A stretch of DNA of 26,337 nt from a virus. Below, piece by piece: positions 14,510-21,407 of the stretch (within the stretch, counting starts at the first letter, position 1; each line of letters begins with the position of its first letter). The stretch is taken from positions 1 through 26,337 of the IMG/VR virus record IMGVR_UViG_3300048918_000369; one strand, 5' to 3'. The notes under the pieces are model-generated. The model was not told the origin of the DNA and did no database searches. It saw only the letters and a list, made by a program, of their open reading frames with translations. The position numbers and the translations under genes are program-made.

Positions 14510-14597
14510 TCGCTCCGGGCATGGCGTATGTAAGGTACCACCCAATACAAAACAACCCCACAGGCAGGGCCTGTGGCGCCCGGAGCGATTTCTTTTT
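14510..14597 (+). terminator. intrinsic terminator with long loop
   Basis: TCGCTCCGGGC at 14510-14520 pairs perfectly with 14578-14588 (11 bp) and is followed by TTTCTTTTT. The 57-base loop holds a second hairpin (CCACAGGC at 14558-14565 with 14569-14576) and one copy of the leader motif seen in the minus-strand genes. It ends the plus-strand small-gene operon before the minus-strand radC gene. The other strand also has a moderately T-rich tail, so it may work both ways. Confidence 0.7.
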
Positions 14598-14649
14598 ATG
14601 ACAAAGGAAATCCGGACCGGTGTTACCGGTTGTTTTGTATTAGGTGGTA
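14536..14649. repeat. 22-bp inverted repeat enclosing 70 bases
   Basis: The left arm at 14536-14557 begins TACCACCCAATACAAAACAA and the right arm at 14628-14649 is its reverse complement with a single mismatch. The arms match the leader motif found again near 15184 and 24332. The enclosed DNA has the right half of the terminator and no plausible gene. Confidence 0.75.
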
Positions 14650-14652
14650 GGA

Positions 14653-14660
14653 CAAATATA
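14653..14660 (-). promoter_or_regulatory. minus-strand -7 box (TATATTTG)
   Basis: Exact match to the Bacteroidota TAnnTTTG -7 consensus on the minus strand, followed after three bases by the shared leader motif. It lies just past the radC stop codon, centred in a small palindrome (GGAC and GTCC arms). A clear -33 TTG is not seen. Confidence 0.45.
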
Positions 14661-14666
14661 GTCCAC

Positions 14667-15113
14667 CTACTCGAAATAGCCAGTTTCCTTAAGGGAAAGG
14701 TGGGCGTCGGCGGTGATGATAATGTGATCTACCAGCTCTTTTTTCTGCGCCTTTAGAGCACTGTGCAGCTCGTATGTACGTAACAGGTCGGCCGTACTGG
14801 GGCGTGTGCTACCGCCGGGATGGTTGTGTGCCAGTATGACTTTTTTTGCGCACAGCCGAGACGCAATACACTGAATTATGTCCAGATCGATCACGGTGCT
14901 ATCTCTGCCACCGATGGCCAGCCTCTTATAACCCATGAGCTTGTTGCTATGGTCGAGGCAGAGGATGTATACATATTCTGCCCAGCGAATAGTACGCTTA
15001 GGGAAGATGTTTCTCAGGACTTCTACGGCATGCTCTGTGGACTCTACGATGGGTTGTTCCGTGAACCTGCCTGGCCGTAGGCGCACAAGAATCTCAATTG
15101 TGGGGTATGGCAT
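14667..15113 (-). CDS. RadC-like JAMM/MPN+ domain protein
   Basis: The 148-residue protein carries the JAMM metal-binding set: a Glu near residue 46 (WAEYVYIL), HNHPGG at 96-101 and PSTAD with Asp109. This is the RadC C-terminal domain alone; the helix-hairpin-helix part of longer RadC proteins is absent. Such short RadC proteins are common on mobile elements and phages, and despite the name a repair role is doubtful; metal-dependent hydrolysis is likely. It is on the strand opposite to its neighbours with its own promoter, so it looks like an independent (moron) gene. Confidence 0.8.
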   Translation of the reverse strand: MPYPTIEILVRLRPGRFTEQPIVESTEHAVEVLRNIFPKRTIRWAEYVYILCLDHSNKLMGYKRLAIGGRDSTVIDLDIIQCIASRLCAKKVILAHNHPGGSTRPSTADLLRTYELHSALKAQKKELVDHIIITADAHLSLKETGYFE

Positions 15114-15183
15114 TTTTGATAAGTGTTAGTAGTTATAACGGTGATAGAGATTAAGTAATGAGTACCACGCTACAATGAGATGT

Positions 15184-15217
15184 GGTTGTTTTGTAATTGG
15201 GTGGTATAGCTAATATA
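15184..15217 (-). promoter_or_regulatory. radC promoter and shared leader
   Basis: On the minus strand TATATTAG (15210-15217), one base off the TAnnTTTG box, is followed after three bases by the leader motif (15184-15206, with one extra T). The radC start is about 70 bases further on. A TACCAC at 15163 can pair with the GTGGTA of this site on the opposite strand, so the leader may fold. Confidence 0.5.
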
Positions 15218-15321
15218 ACGGATAAAGGCAGTTTTAGTACACCGAGCGGCTATATTTAATTGAGTATAATTAAAGTATACTAGCAATTAATTATATATAA
15301 TATATTACTGAGGATTAAAAT

Positions 15322-15344
15322 AAACTCCCGGGAGCCGGGAGTTT
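15322..15344. terminator. GC-rich hairpin, probable minus-strand terminator
   Basis: AAACTCCCGG at 15322-15331 pairs perfectly with CCGGGAGTTT at 15335-15344 around the loop GAG. On the minus strand it is followed by TTTATTTTAA, as expected for a terminator; on the plus strand no long T-run follows. Its place between divergent units suggests it insulates them. Confidence 0.5.
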
Positions 15345-15413
15345 ATCGCACAATAGTCGCTTGCCGGAACGGCACTTAGAGGAGCTACTAAGGTAGTATA
15401 CTTATTTACGGTT

Positions 15414-15447
15414 GGGAAATTTTTCCATTATTGTGGAAAAATTTCCC
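15414..15447. promoter_or_regulatory. 13-bp perfect inverted repeat, candidate operator
   Basis: GGGAAATTTTTCC at 15414-15426 is exactly mirrored at 15435-15447 across 8 bases. It has no terminator tail and ends one base before a TTG that could be the -33 element of the sheath promoter. Operator for tail-operon control and RNA hairpin are both possible. Confidence 0.5.
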
Positions 15448-15473
15448 TTGGTGGTGTAGTCGTAGGTAGTTTG
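15448..15473 (+). promoter_or_regulatory. possible late (tail operon) promoter
   Basis: TTG at 15448-15450 and TAGTTTG at 15467-15473, 16 bases apart, loosely resemble the Bacteroidota TTG/TAnnTTTG promoter. The sheath start codon is 16 bases further. Weak match, supported mainly by position. Confidence 0.3.
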
Positions 15474-15489
15474 CAGGAAAATGTAAAGT

Positions 15490-17010
15490 ATGCAAAGTAC
15501 TGCGGTAGCATCAAACAGGGTAGCGGCTGTTATTGGTTACAATATCGATAAAGGAAGTTCAGCGGCCTCATCAGGAAACCTACCGCAGCGCATAGCCCTC
15601 ATTGGCGAGGCCAATACGGCCAACCAGAGCGGCCTCGATACAACACCATACCAGCTAACCAACTCGCAACAAGCGGGTAAGAAATACGGCTGGGGTTCTC
15701 CACTTCATTTAATGGCATTGCAACTGTTCCCGGTAGGCGGCGGTGGTACGAGTGTACCCGTATGGGCTATGGCATTGCCTGCCCCAAGTGGTGCTGCTGC
15801 GCGTGTACAGACAATAACTGTAACAGGCACAGCTACCGGTAATGGTACCCACTATGTGAAGGTAGCGGGCCGTACCAATGTAGCCGGTAAATACTACGCT
15901 GTAAACATCGTAACTGACGATGACAATGCAGCTATCGCAGCAAAAATAAAGGACGCGATCAATAATGTGTTGAGCGCGCCAATATCTGCCACAAACACTA
16001 CCAACTTGGTAACGGCTACCAACAAGGCAAAGGGAGCCAGTGGCGGCGCATTGATGCTGGAAATGGACACCAATAACAATGACCTTGGTATTACCTATGC
16101 AATAGCACAGACTGTTGCAGGCAGCGGCACACCGGATATACAGGATGCGCTGGACCTGTTTCAAGATACCTGGTATACCATCGTAGCTAATGGCCTTGGT
16201 GCAGTAAGCTCGACACTGGATACACTGGAGGCATTCAACGGTGTACCTGGCATCGATAACCCGACCGGAAGGTATGCGGGCATTATCATGAAGCCGTTTA
16301 TGGCGCTTACAGGCACTGTGGCCGATGATCCATCTAGCGTTACTAGTGGTCGCAAAGACGAATGCACCAACCTAATGTGCCCGGCGCCGCTGAGCCATAA
16401 CCTGCACTACGAGGTGGCTGCTGCATATGTGCTGAAATATGCACAGATAGCACAAGATAAGCCACACCTGGACGTGATGGACCAGACGCTGGATGATATC
16501 ACCCTGCCAGATGCAGACGAGATACCGGCAATGCAGGATTATAACGAGCGTGACCGCATAGTGCAGCTGGGATGCAGCACGGCCATGATACGTGGCAACA
16601 AATACGTGATCAAAGACTTTGTTACTACCTACAGGCCTGATGGAGAGAACCCACCACAGTTCCGCTGGGCCCGTATCCTGAACATTGACTGGAACGTGTT
16701 CTACACCTACTACCTGCAGCAACAGGCGCATGTGATAGGTAATGTGCTTGCGAACGATAGTGATGCTATAGATGTGGAGGAGGTGATAAAGCCAAAGGAC
16801 TGGAAGGCAATAGTCGCAACAGACGTGATAGAAAATCTAGTATCGCGCGGAATGCTGGTGAAAGCAGAACAAAGTATCGCAACGATACAATCGCAGATCA
16901 GCTCAGTGAACCCTGACCGCTTTGACACAATATTTGACTACACCAGAAGCGGAGTAGGCCGCATAGCACCGACGAATGCCAGCGCCAACTTTAACTACGG
17001 GGCGGTATAA
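15490..17010 (+). CDS. contractile tail sheath protein
   Basis: The 506-residue protein begins with the sheath-like IALIGEANTA motif and SPLHLMALQLFP, and continues with long Thr/Gly/Ala-rich strands and RYAGIIMKPFMALTGTVAD. The C-terminal third (RDRIVQLGCSTAMIRGNKYVIKDFVTTY to the end) is the conserved domain of Mu gpL-type sheath subunits. The sheath surrounds the tail tube and contracts to drive it into the host. Length (Mu L has about 495) and the following tube gene fit. First gene of the tail operon. Confidence 0.85.
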   Translation: MQSTAVASNRVAAVIGYNIDKGSSAASSGNLPQRIALIGEANTANQSGLDTTPYQLTNSQQAGKKYGWGSPLHLMALQLFPVGGGGTSVPVWAMALPAPSGAAARVQTITVTGTATGNGTHYVKVAGRTNVAGKYYAVNIVTDDDNAAIAAKIKDAINNVLSAPISATNTTNLVTATNKAKGASGGALMLEMDTNNNDLGITYAIAQTVAGSGTPDIQDALDLFQDTWYTIVANGLGAVSSTLDTLEAFNGVPGIDNPTGRYAGIIMKPFMALTGTVADDPSSVTSGRKDECTNLMCPAPLSHNLHYEVAAAYVLKYAQIAQDKPHLDVMDQTLDDITLPDADEIPAMQDYNERDRIVQLGCSTAMIRGNKYVIKDFVTTYRPDGENPPQFRWARILNIDWNVFYTYYLQQQAHVIGNVLANDSDAIDVEEVIKPKDWKAIVATDVIENLVSRGMLVKAEQSIATIQSQISSVNPDRFDTIFDYTRSGVGRIAPTNASANFNYGAV

Positions 17011-17073
17011 CCACCTCCCCCTTCGGGTTGAGCTTCGCTCGTGCCCAGAGGTATCCTAAGAACAGGAGGAGAG
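17011..17073 (+). repeat. structured intergenic repeat, copy A
   Basis: This 63-base element recurs at 20171 with about 85-90% identity, each time just after a tail-gene stop codon. It can form three small hairpins closed by CCTCC with GGAGG: CCCC-UUCG-GG, GAGC-UUC-GCUC, and UGCC with GGUA. In the other copy the tetraloop is UGCG (also UNCG class) and the last stem is UGCC with GGCA, so differences keep the pairing. The GGAGGAG is 40 bases from the tube start, so it is not that gene's ribosome site. Confidence 0.6.
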
Positions 17074-17110
17074 TGTAATAATAACAAAACATCATTTTAA
17101 ATAGTCTTTT

Positions 17111-17518
17111 ATGGCAGACATATATAGCGGTGGTATTATCGAAGAGATCGTGTGTAAACATCCTGATCTCGGCTCGTTCACTTTTGAGGCTATCAGCAAT
17201 GTGGATAGCGAATACTGCGAGGGTGGCGTTATGAGCGAAGATGATGATAACCTTATCACCGCGAGCGGCACGCCAATAGACAAGATGAACAGGCAGCGTG
17301 GTTACTTCCAAGTGGCAGTTGCTGCAGCTATGGGCGATGGTACCGTAAAGGACCTGCAAACCCTGCAAGCATCGACGAAACCAGGCACGTGGACATTTAC
17401 CAGTATCAATGGCAATACCTATCGTATAAAGGGCAAGCCAGTAGGCAAGCTCAGCGGTAACGGTGCGACGAGCCAAGTGACACTGAAGGTGGCAGGCGGC
17501 CAGCTGAGTGTGATATAA
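17111..17518 (+). CDS. tail tube protein
   Basis: The 135-residue product fits Mu gpM-like tube proteins in size and place. It is strand-rich, with FTFEAISNVDSEYCEGGV and a C-terminal YRIKGKPVGKLSGNGATSQVTLKVAG, typical of tail-tube beta barrels. Tubes form the inner channel for DNA passage. It follows the sheath after a 100-base gap containing structured repeat A, and precedes the chaperone gene. Confidence 0.75.
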   Translation: MADIYSGGIIEEIVCKHPDLGSFTFEAISNVDSEYCEGGVMSEDDDNLITASGTPIDKMNRQRGYFQVAVAAAMGDGTVKDLQTLQASTKPGTWTFTSINGNTYRIKGKPVGKLSGNGATSQVTLKVAGGQLSVI

Positions 17519-17566
17519 CCTCGTTCGGCATCGTTCGGCAAGCTCACGATGACAGATGACAGAATA
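17519..17566 (+). repeat. REP-like intergenic sequence
   Basis: The gap after the tube gene has CGTTCGGCA twice in tandem (10-bp period) followed by AAGCTCACGATGACAG and a near repeat GATGACAG. TTCGGCAAGCTCACGATGAC-like sequences are widespread interspersed bacterial intergenic repeats as far as I recall. Function unknown. Confidence 0.35.
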
Positions 17567-17594
17567 AGAATTATCAACCAGAAATATACAAACC

Positions 17595-18008
17595 ATGTTT
17601 TCAGAAAAAGTAAAGCCAGACGTAGCCTTAGCAGATATAACGCGATTGCTTGACTCGCGTAATTTGCTGCCCAGCATGCGTAAGTCGAAGGAGTCGGTAA
17701 TACCGATAGTACAAGAAGCCATACAGTATGGCTTAGTAACCATAGACGATAACTGCCAGGTGGCGCAGAGCCTAATAGAGCCTGTGAAGGACGATAAGGG
17801 GAATGTGGTGCTCGACACACTGGTTTATGTATCGCGCATAGATCCAGCGAAAGTGAATAAGCGCATCAACGAATTGAAGGTGCGTAACGAGACTACAAGG
17901 CTGCTTTGCTATACTATAGAGCATACCGGTGAAACAGAGGGCATACTGAACAAGATGGAGAGCCAGGACAGGAACATCTGTGACGCAATCACAATTTTTT
18001 TTTCCTAG
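17595..18008 (+). CDS. tail assembly chaperone, short form
   Basis: The 137-residue protein is helical and charged and sits exactly where lambda G, P2 E or Mu gp41 lie, between the tube and the tape measure gene. These chaperones coat the tape measure before tail assembly. It ends (AITIFFS) at TAG directly after a run of nine T, and the -1 frame continues open to just before the next gene, the known pattern of a frameshift pair. Confidence 0.75.
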   Translation: MFSEKVKPDVALADITRLLDSRNLLPSMRKSKESVIPIVQEAIQYGLVTIDDNCQVAQSLIEPVKDDKGNVVLDTLVYVSRIDPAKVNKRINELKVRNETTRLLCYTIEHTGETEGILNKMESQDRNICDAITIFFS

Positions 18009-18196
18009 ATGAACAGTACAGTCTTGATTACATCATCAAGACCATAGCTATAGAGTTTAAATCATGGGAGCCGGGGGTATACTCCCGGCTTTTTTGGGAT
18101 AGAATGGACCATATGGGCCTGCTGTACTGGTTTGACCTGGCACAGGAGCTCATAAAACATAGGGTTCCAAAGAAAAAACCACAAGGAAGAAGATAG
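17595..18196 (+). CDS. tail assembly chaperone, -1 frameshift product
   Basis: A -1 shift at the T-run joins the first 136 residues to a 64-residue extension in the other frame (LDEQYSLDYIIKTIAIEFKS onward), ending with TAG at 18196, one base before the tape measure ATG. Total about 200 residues. The extension has no good start codon of its own and reads as a real protein (rich in aromatic residues and a basic C-terminus). In lambda (GT) and P2 (E+E') the extension binds the tape measure protein or tube. The frameshift is inferred from sequence. Confidence 0.7.
17996..18002 (+). other. -1 frameshift slippery site T TTT TTT
   Basis: In the chaperone frame the last codons read ATT TTT TTT TCC TAG, so T TTT TTT satisfies the X XXY YYZ rule two codons before the stop. 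P2 uses the related T TTT TTG. A GC-rich hairpin lies about 65 bases downstream, too far to be a standard stimulator. Confidence 0.7.
18068..18095 (+). terminator. terminator-like hairpin inside the chaperone extension
   Basis: AGCCGGG pairs with CCCGGCT and is followed by six T, a textbook intrinsic terminator shape, but it lies inside the frameshift extension and upstream of the tape measure gene. If active, it would reduce expression of all later tail genes unless antiterminated or read through by translating ribosomes. Confidence 0.4.
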
Positions 18197-18197
18197 C

Positions 18198-20168
18198 ATG
18201 CCATATACATCGCCGTTAGTAATACCATCGATATACAGGGCTATAGATGAAATATCTAAGCCGATGGCTGCGATGCGTGCGAGCATGAACGCTTTTGCCG
18301 ACAGGGCCGATACGGCCATGAAGTCTTTTACCCCGAACATAATAGGCGAAACCACAAAGCAAATGTTCTCATTTGCCAAGAGTGCATCTATAGTGGGTGG
18401 TGCTGTGGCAGGCGCCGGATTTACGGGCAAGGCGATCATGGATTACGAGACGGAGATAGCCAACCTCGGAGCGCTTACGGGCGCGAGTGGTGAAGACCTG
18501 GACAACCTGAAGAAAAATATAGTGTCTGTCGCCGGCGAGGTGCATAAGAGCTCCGTGGAAGTGGCGCAGGCCTTCACTGCAATAGCTAATAACCGGCCAG
18601 AGCTGCTGAAGGATGCGGATGCGCTATCGATAGTGACTGCTGCCAGTATAAAGCTGGCGCAAGCGGCACGGATGGAAGTAGCCCCTGCAGGTGAAGCCGT
18701 GACACAGATACTGAACCAGTATGGCGCCAGTGCAAAATATGCTACCAGCCTTGTGGATATACTGGCTGCAGGTAGTGTGGCCGGCAGTAGTGAGATACAA
18801 GATACTTCGAATGCAATACAGGCATTTGGTACGGTAGCCGCCAATGCGGGAGTGAATATATTGGAAAGCGTTGCCATGACCGAGCTGGTATCCCGCTTTG
18901 AAAAAGGTACCGAGGCCGGCACCAGGCTGCGTAACGTGCTACTGGAGATGAGCAAGGGCAGGGCGCAGGACCCGACCGCACTGGGCGACCTGAAGCGGCT
19001 GCATGTGAACATAGACCTCGTAGCTAATAAAGCTGTTCCGATAACAGACCGACTGCATGAGCTGAAGAAGATAGCTAACGATAATACCGCAATACTCCAT
19101 GTATTTGGCAAGGAGAATGCTGCGCTGGCGACAGGCCTGCTGCAAAGTGCGGATAACATGAAGAGCTACATAGACCAGGTGAGCGCAAAGGGTGTAGTGG
19201 ATGAAATGGCTGCGAAGAATACCGATACGCTACGCGAAAGCCTGAACCAGGCTGCTGCAAAATGGACCACAATAGTTACAAGCAGCACCGGAGCGAACCT
19301 AGCGCTGGACACCGTAAAAGGCACGGTGCATATGGTGACTGATCATATGGAAGAGCTGATATCTGTGGCGCTTACTGCAGGATCCGTATTCTATGGAATT
19401 AAAGGAACCATATGGGCGCTGCGAGCAGCTACATCGGCCTACAACTTTGCATTGGGGGTGAATACGGCTCTGCAGGGCGAATTTGCGACGAAAGCATTCG
19501 CTACTCAGGCGGGCATGAAAGGCATGATATCAGCCACATGGCTGATGGAACAGAATATGCTAGCGCTGGGCACCGGTGTAGGCGCCGTCGTAGCGGTGCT
19601 TGGCACATTGACAGTGGGCTTCCTTAATGGATATGATGCCACCAAAAATTATACTAATGAGCTTGACCGTACAAAGAATGGTTTTATAGAAATTAAGAAA
19701 CCTATTGACGAAGCCAAAGTAGCAATGGAGCAATATAATCAGGCTGCTAAGGATTATAACGATCTTAAAAAGTTTGAGGGAAACCTCGGATTCTTTGAAA
19801 AGAAGGGTGCGGTAACCGGATTCTTTGCTGATCTGTTTAATGCGTATAGGCATCCTTTGATGTATAGTCAGGCACGAATGGAAATGCAGACTGGACACGC
19901 GAGTGATTTATTAGCACCAACGAAGAGTGATTTCTTTATTAACGCTGCAGATACACTTCATGCGGAGCAGTTGGGTCGGCAGGATAGCCTTGCGCAATTT
20001 TCAGCTGCTCAGCTGGAGCCGGTGAATGATACCAGCCACCATTATAGCGAGAAGAAAGACACGAAGGAAGTAGTGATAACGGTAAACGACGCCAGCAAGG
20101 GCGGCGTAAATGTGAGCAGCGGCGGTGTGCCCGTAAAAGTGAATAGTACATTCCAATTTGGACAGTAA
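18198..20168 (+). CDS. tail tape measure protein
   Basis: The 656-residue protein has the TP901-type tape measure domain around residues 75-260 (YETEIANLGALTG, then ALSIVTAASIKLAQAARM and TQILNQYGASA), is largely helical, and has hydrophobic segments near residues 390-470 that may be membrane-interacting. Tape measures set tail length at about 0.15 nm per residue, suggesting a tail near 100 nm. It directly follows the chaperone pair and is followed by structured repeat B. Confidence 0.85.
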   Translation: MPYTSPLVIPSIYRAIDEISKPMAAMRASMNAFADRADTAMKSFTPNIIGETTKQMFSFAKSASIVGGAVAGAGFTGKAIMDYETEIANLGALTGASGEDLDNLKKNIVSVAGEVHKSSVEVAQAFTAIANNRPELLKDADALSIVTAASIKLAQAARMEVAPAGEAVTQILNQYGASAKYATSLVDILAAGSVAGSSEIQDTSNAIQAFGTVAANAGVNILESVAMTELVSRFEKGTEAGTRLRNVLLEMSKGRAQDPTALGDLKRLHVNIDLVANKAVPITDRLHELKKIANDNTAILHVFGKENAALATGLLQSADNMKSYIDQVSAKGVVDEMAAKNTDTLRESLNQAAAKWTTIVTSSTGANLALDTVKGTVHMVTDHMEELISVALTAGSVFYGIKGTIWALRAATSAYNFALGVNTALQGEFATKAFATQAGMKGMISATWLMEQNMLALGTGVGAVVAVLGTLTVGFLNGYDATKNYTNELDRTKNGFIEIKKPIDEAKVAMEQYNQAAKDYNDLKKFEGNLGFFEKKGAVTGFFADLFNAYRHPLMYSQARMEMQTGHASDLLAPTKSDFFINAADTLHAEQLGRQDSLAQFSAAQLEPVNDTSHHYSEKKDTKEVVITVNDASKGGVNVSSGGVPVKVNSTFQFGQ

Positions 20169-20170
20169 CA

Positions 20171-20235
20171 CCACCTCCCCCTGCGGGTTGAGCTACGCTC
20201 GTGCCCTGGCAGGCATCCTAAAAACAGGAGGAGAG
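20171..20235 (+). repeat. structured intergenic repeat, copy B
   Basis: 65-base second copy of the element at 17011, two bases after the tape measure stop codon. Loop and stem differences from copy A mostly preserve base pairing (UNCG tetraloop; UGCC with GGCA). The next start codon is 17 bases away with its own AAAAGGAAG. Confidence 0.6.
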
Positions 20236-20252
20236 GTTAAAAGGAAGAAATT

Positions 20253-21398
20253 ATGTCTTTTGATATACAAATACTGGAAACACTGAACGGCGGCGACAGC
20301 TGGATAAGGGGCAATGATCTTGCCACTACGCAGGGGTATGAGAGTATGGTATATCAAGCGCTGTTTTGCGGGGACGGTAACTGGTGGGGAAATAAGCTGC
20401 TAGTAAACGAAGATGAAAGTGTGTTTTTTAAATGTGAGACAGAGCAACTGCTGAAAAAGGTGGCCCTTAACAGCGCCGGCAGGGTGCAGCTGGAACAGGC
20501 TGCAAAACGAGACCTGTCATTTTTTGAAAGGATACTAGGCGCGACGGTGACCGTGAGCGTGGTAATTGAGAGTGACGACAGGGTGCGCTTTGATGTGGGA
20601 ATAGATAGTGAGGAGGTGAGCGTGCACTGGAACAAAGCAGGCGATATAACATCGTATATGCCTTATGTGCCCCCGCCACTTACTGCCAGCGTGGTATTAT
20701 TCCCGAGAATGGAATATTCTGCGCAAACAACCGGTGATCCGCATGCAATAGGCCATTGGATGTTCCAGCTGGAAGACAATGGCACATTCATTAATGCTTA
20801 TGATCTAGTAGACGATTATCTCACCGACTGCGAAGTAATCGCATTGACGGAAGACGCATATGTGTCTGGTGGAACACCTGTGACTATAACGCCTACATCG
20901 TTGCCTCCACAGAGTAGTAAAGCTGTAAGGTGGCGAGTAGATTGGAACCATCCACCCCAAGGGTTCGGTTACCTGCTGGTATGGAGCGACGTGACCACAT
21001 CTACACCGACGATCACGTACAAAGATGTAAATAACAATGTGGCGTATGTGTCGCCGCTGTTGATCATTGATAACCTAAGCCAGGACCTGATACAGTATAT
21101 GCTGGCAGATGTGGTGATAGAGACTGTATCGGCCACCGCCGAACAAGTGGTAGTGCGTGTGACACGTAGCCACCCGCCTATTTTCCTTGCGGATTTCAGT
21201 GATCATACCATGAGCTGGAAAGGCACGATGGCGCCTTTCCTGATGGATGACCCTGACAACCCAGGTAATCCGGATATACAGATAGCGACATTGCCCGCGG
21301 GAAAATATACCATTGGCGTGCGAACAGTATATACGTTAACGAGCATATCAGTGACGTATCCCCCAAGTGAATTCACCGCAGTAGTAGAAATCTTTTAA
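20253..21398 (+). CDS. gp46-like baseplate protein with long C-terminal extension
   Basis: Residues 1-130 fit the Mu gp46 baseplate family: a start like DIQILETLNGGDSWIRGNDLA, then GYESMVYQALFCGDGNWWGN. Mu gp46 itself is only about 145 residues, so residues about 140-381 are an extra module, rich in Thr, Val and Pro with strands, resembling immunoglobulin/fibronectin-type or receptor-binding domains. It lies between the tape measure and gp47-like genes, consistent with a baseplate wedge role. The added domain may contact the host or other tail parts. Confidence 0.65.
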   Translation: MSFDIQILETLNGGDSWIRGNDLATTQGYESMVYQALFCGDGNWWGNKLLVNEDESVFFKCETEQLLKKVALNSAGRVQLEQAAKRDLSFFERILGATVTVSVVIESDDRVRFDVGIDSEEVSVHWNKAGDITSYMPYVPPPLTASVVLFPRMEYSAQTTGDPHAIGHWMFQLEDNGTFINAYDLVDDYLTDCEVIALTEDAYVSGGTPVTITPTSLPPQSSKAVRWRVDWNHPPQGFGYLLVWSDVTTSTPTITYKDVNNNVAYVSPLLIIDNLSQDLIQYMLADVVIETVSATAEQVVVRVTRSHPPIFLADFSDHTMSWKGTMAPFLMDDPDNPGNPDIQIATLPAGKYTIGVRTVYTLTSISVTYPPSEFTAVVEIF

Positions 21399-21407
21399 TA
21401 GTGCAGC

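Larger units (their letters stand above)
14504..14652 (-). ncRNA. possible small minus-strand RNA
   Basis: A TATATTTG box on the minus strand (14653-14660) is followed by the leader motif, then about 145 bases without a reading frame, and the bidirectional-looking hairpin with a T-rich minus-strand tail. This would give a roughly 150-nt structured transcript, antisense to the terminator of the plus-strand operon. Based only on promoter-like and terminator-like signals. Confidence 0.25.
15114..15489. other. 376-base control region before the tail operon
   Basis: No gene is present. It holds the radC promoter and leader at 15184-15217, an AT-rich stretch at about 15245-15320, a GC-rich hairpin at 15322-15344, a small GCCG/CGGC hairpin at 15363-15373, a 13-bp perfect inverted repeat at 15414-15447 and a possible plus-strand promoter (TTG at 15448, TAGTTTG at 15467) before the sheath gene. 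Confidence 0.6.

Noticed and set aside
14628-14649. Terminal inverted repeats of a small insertion element (MITE)
   Set aside because: One arm belongs to a promoter-leader motif repeated elsewhere as single copies and the other lies inside a terminator loop; no target-site duplication is visible.
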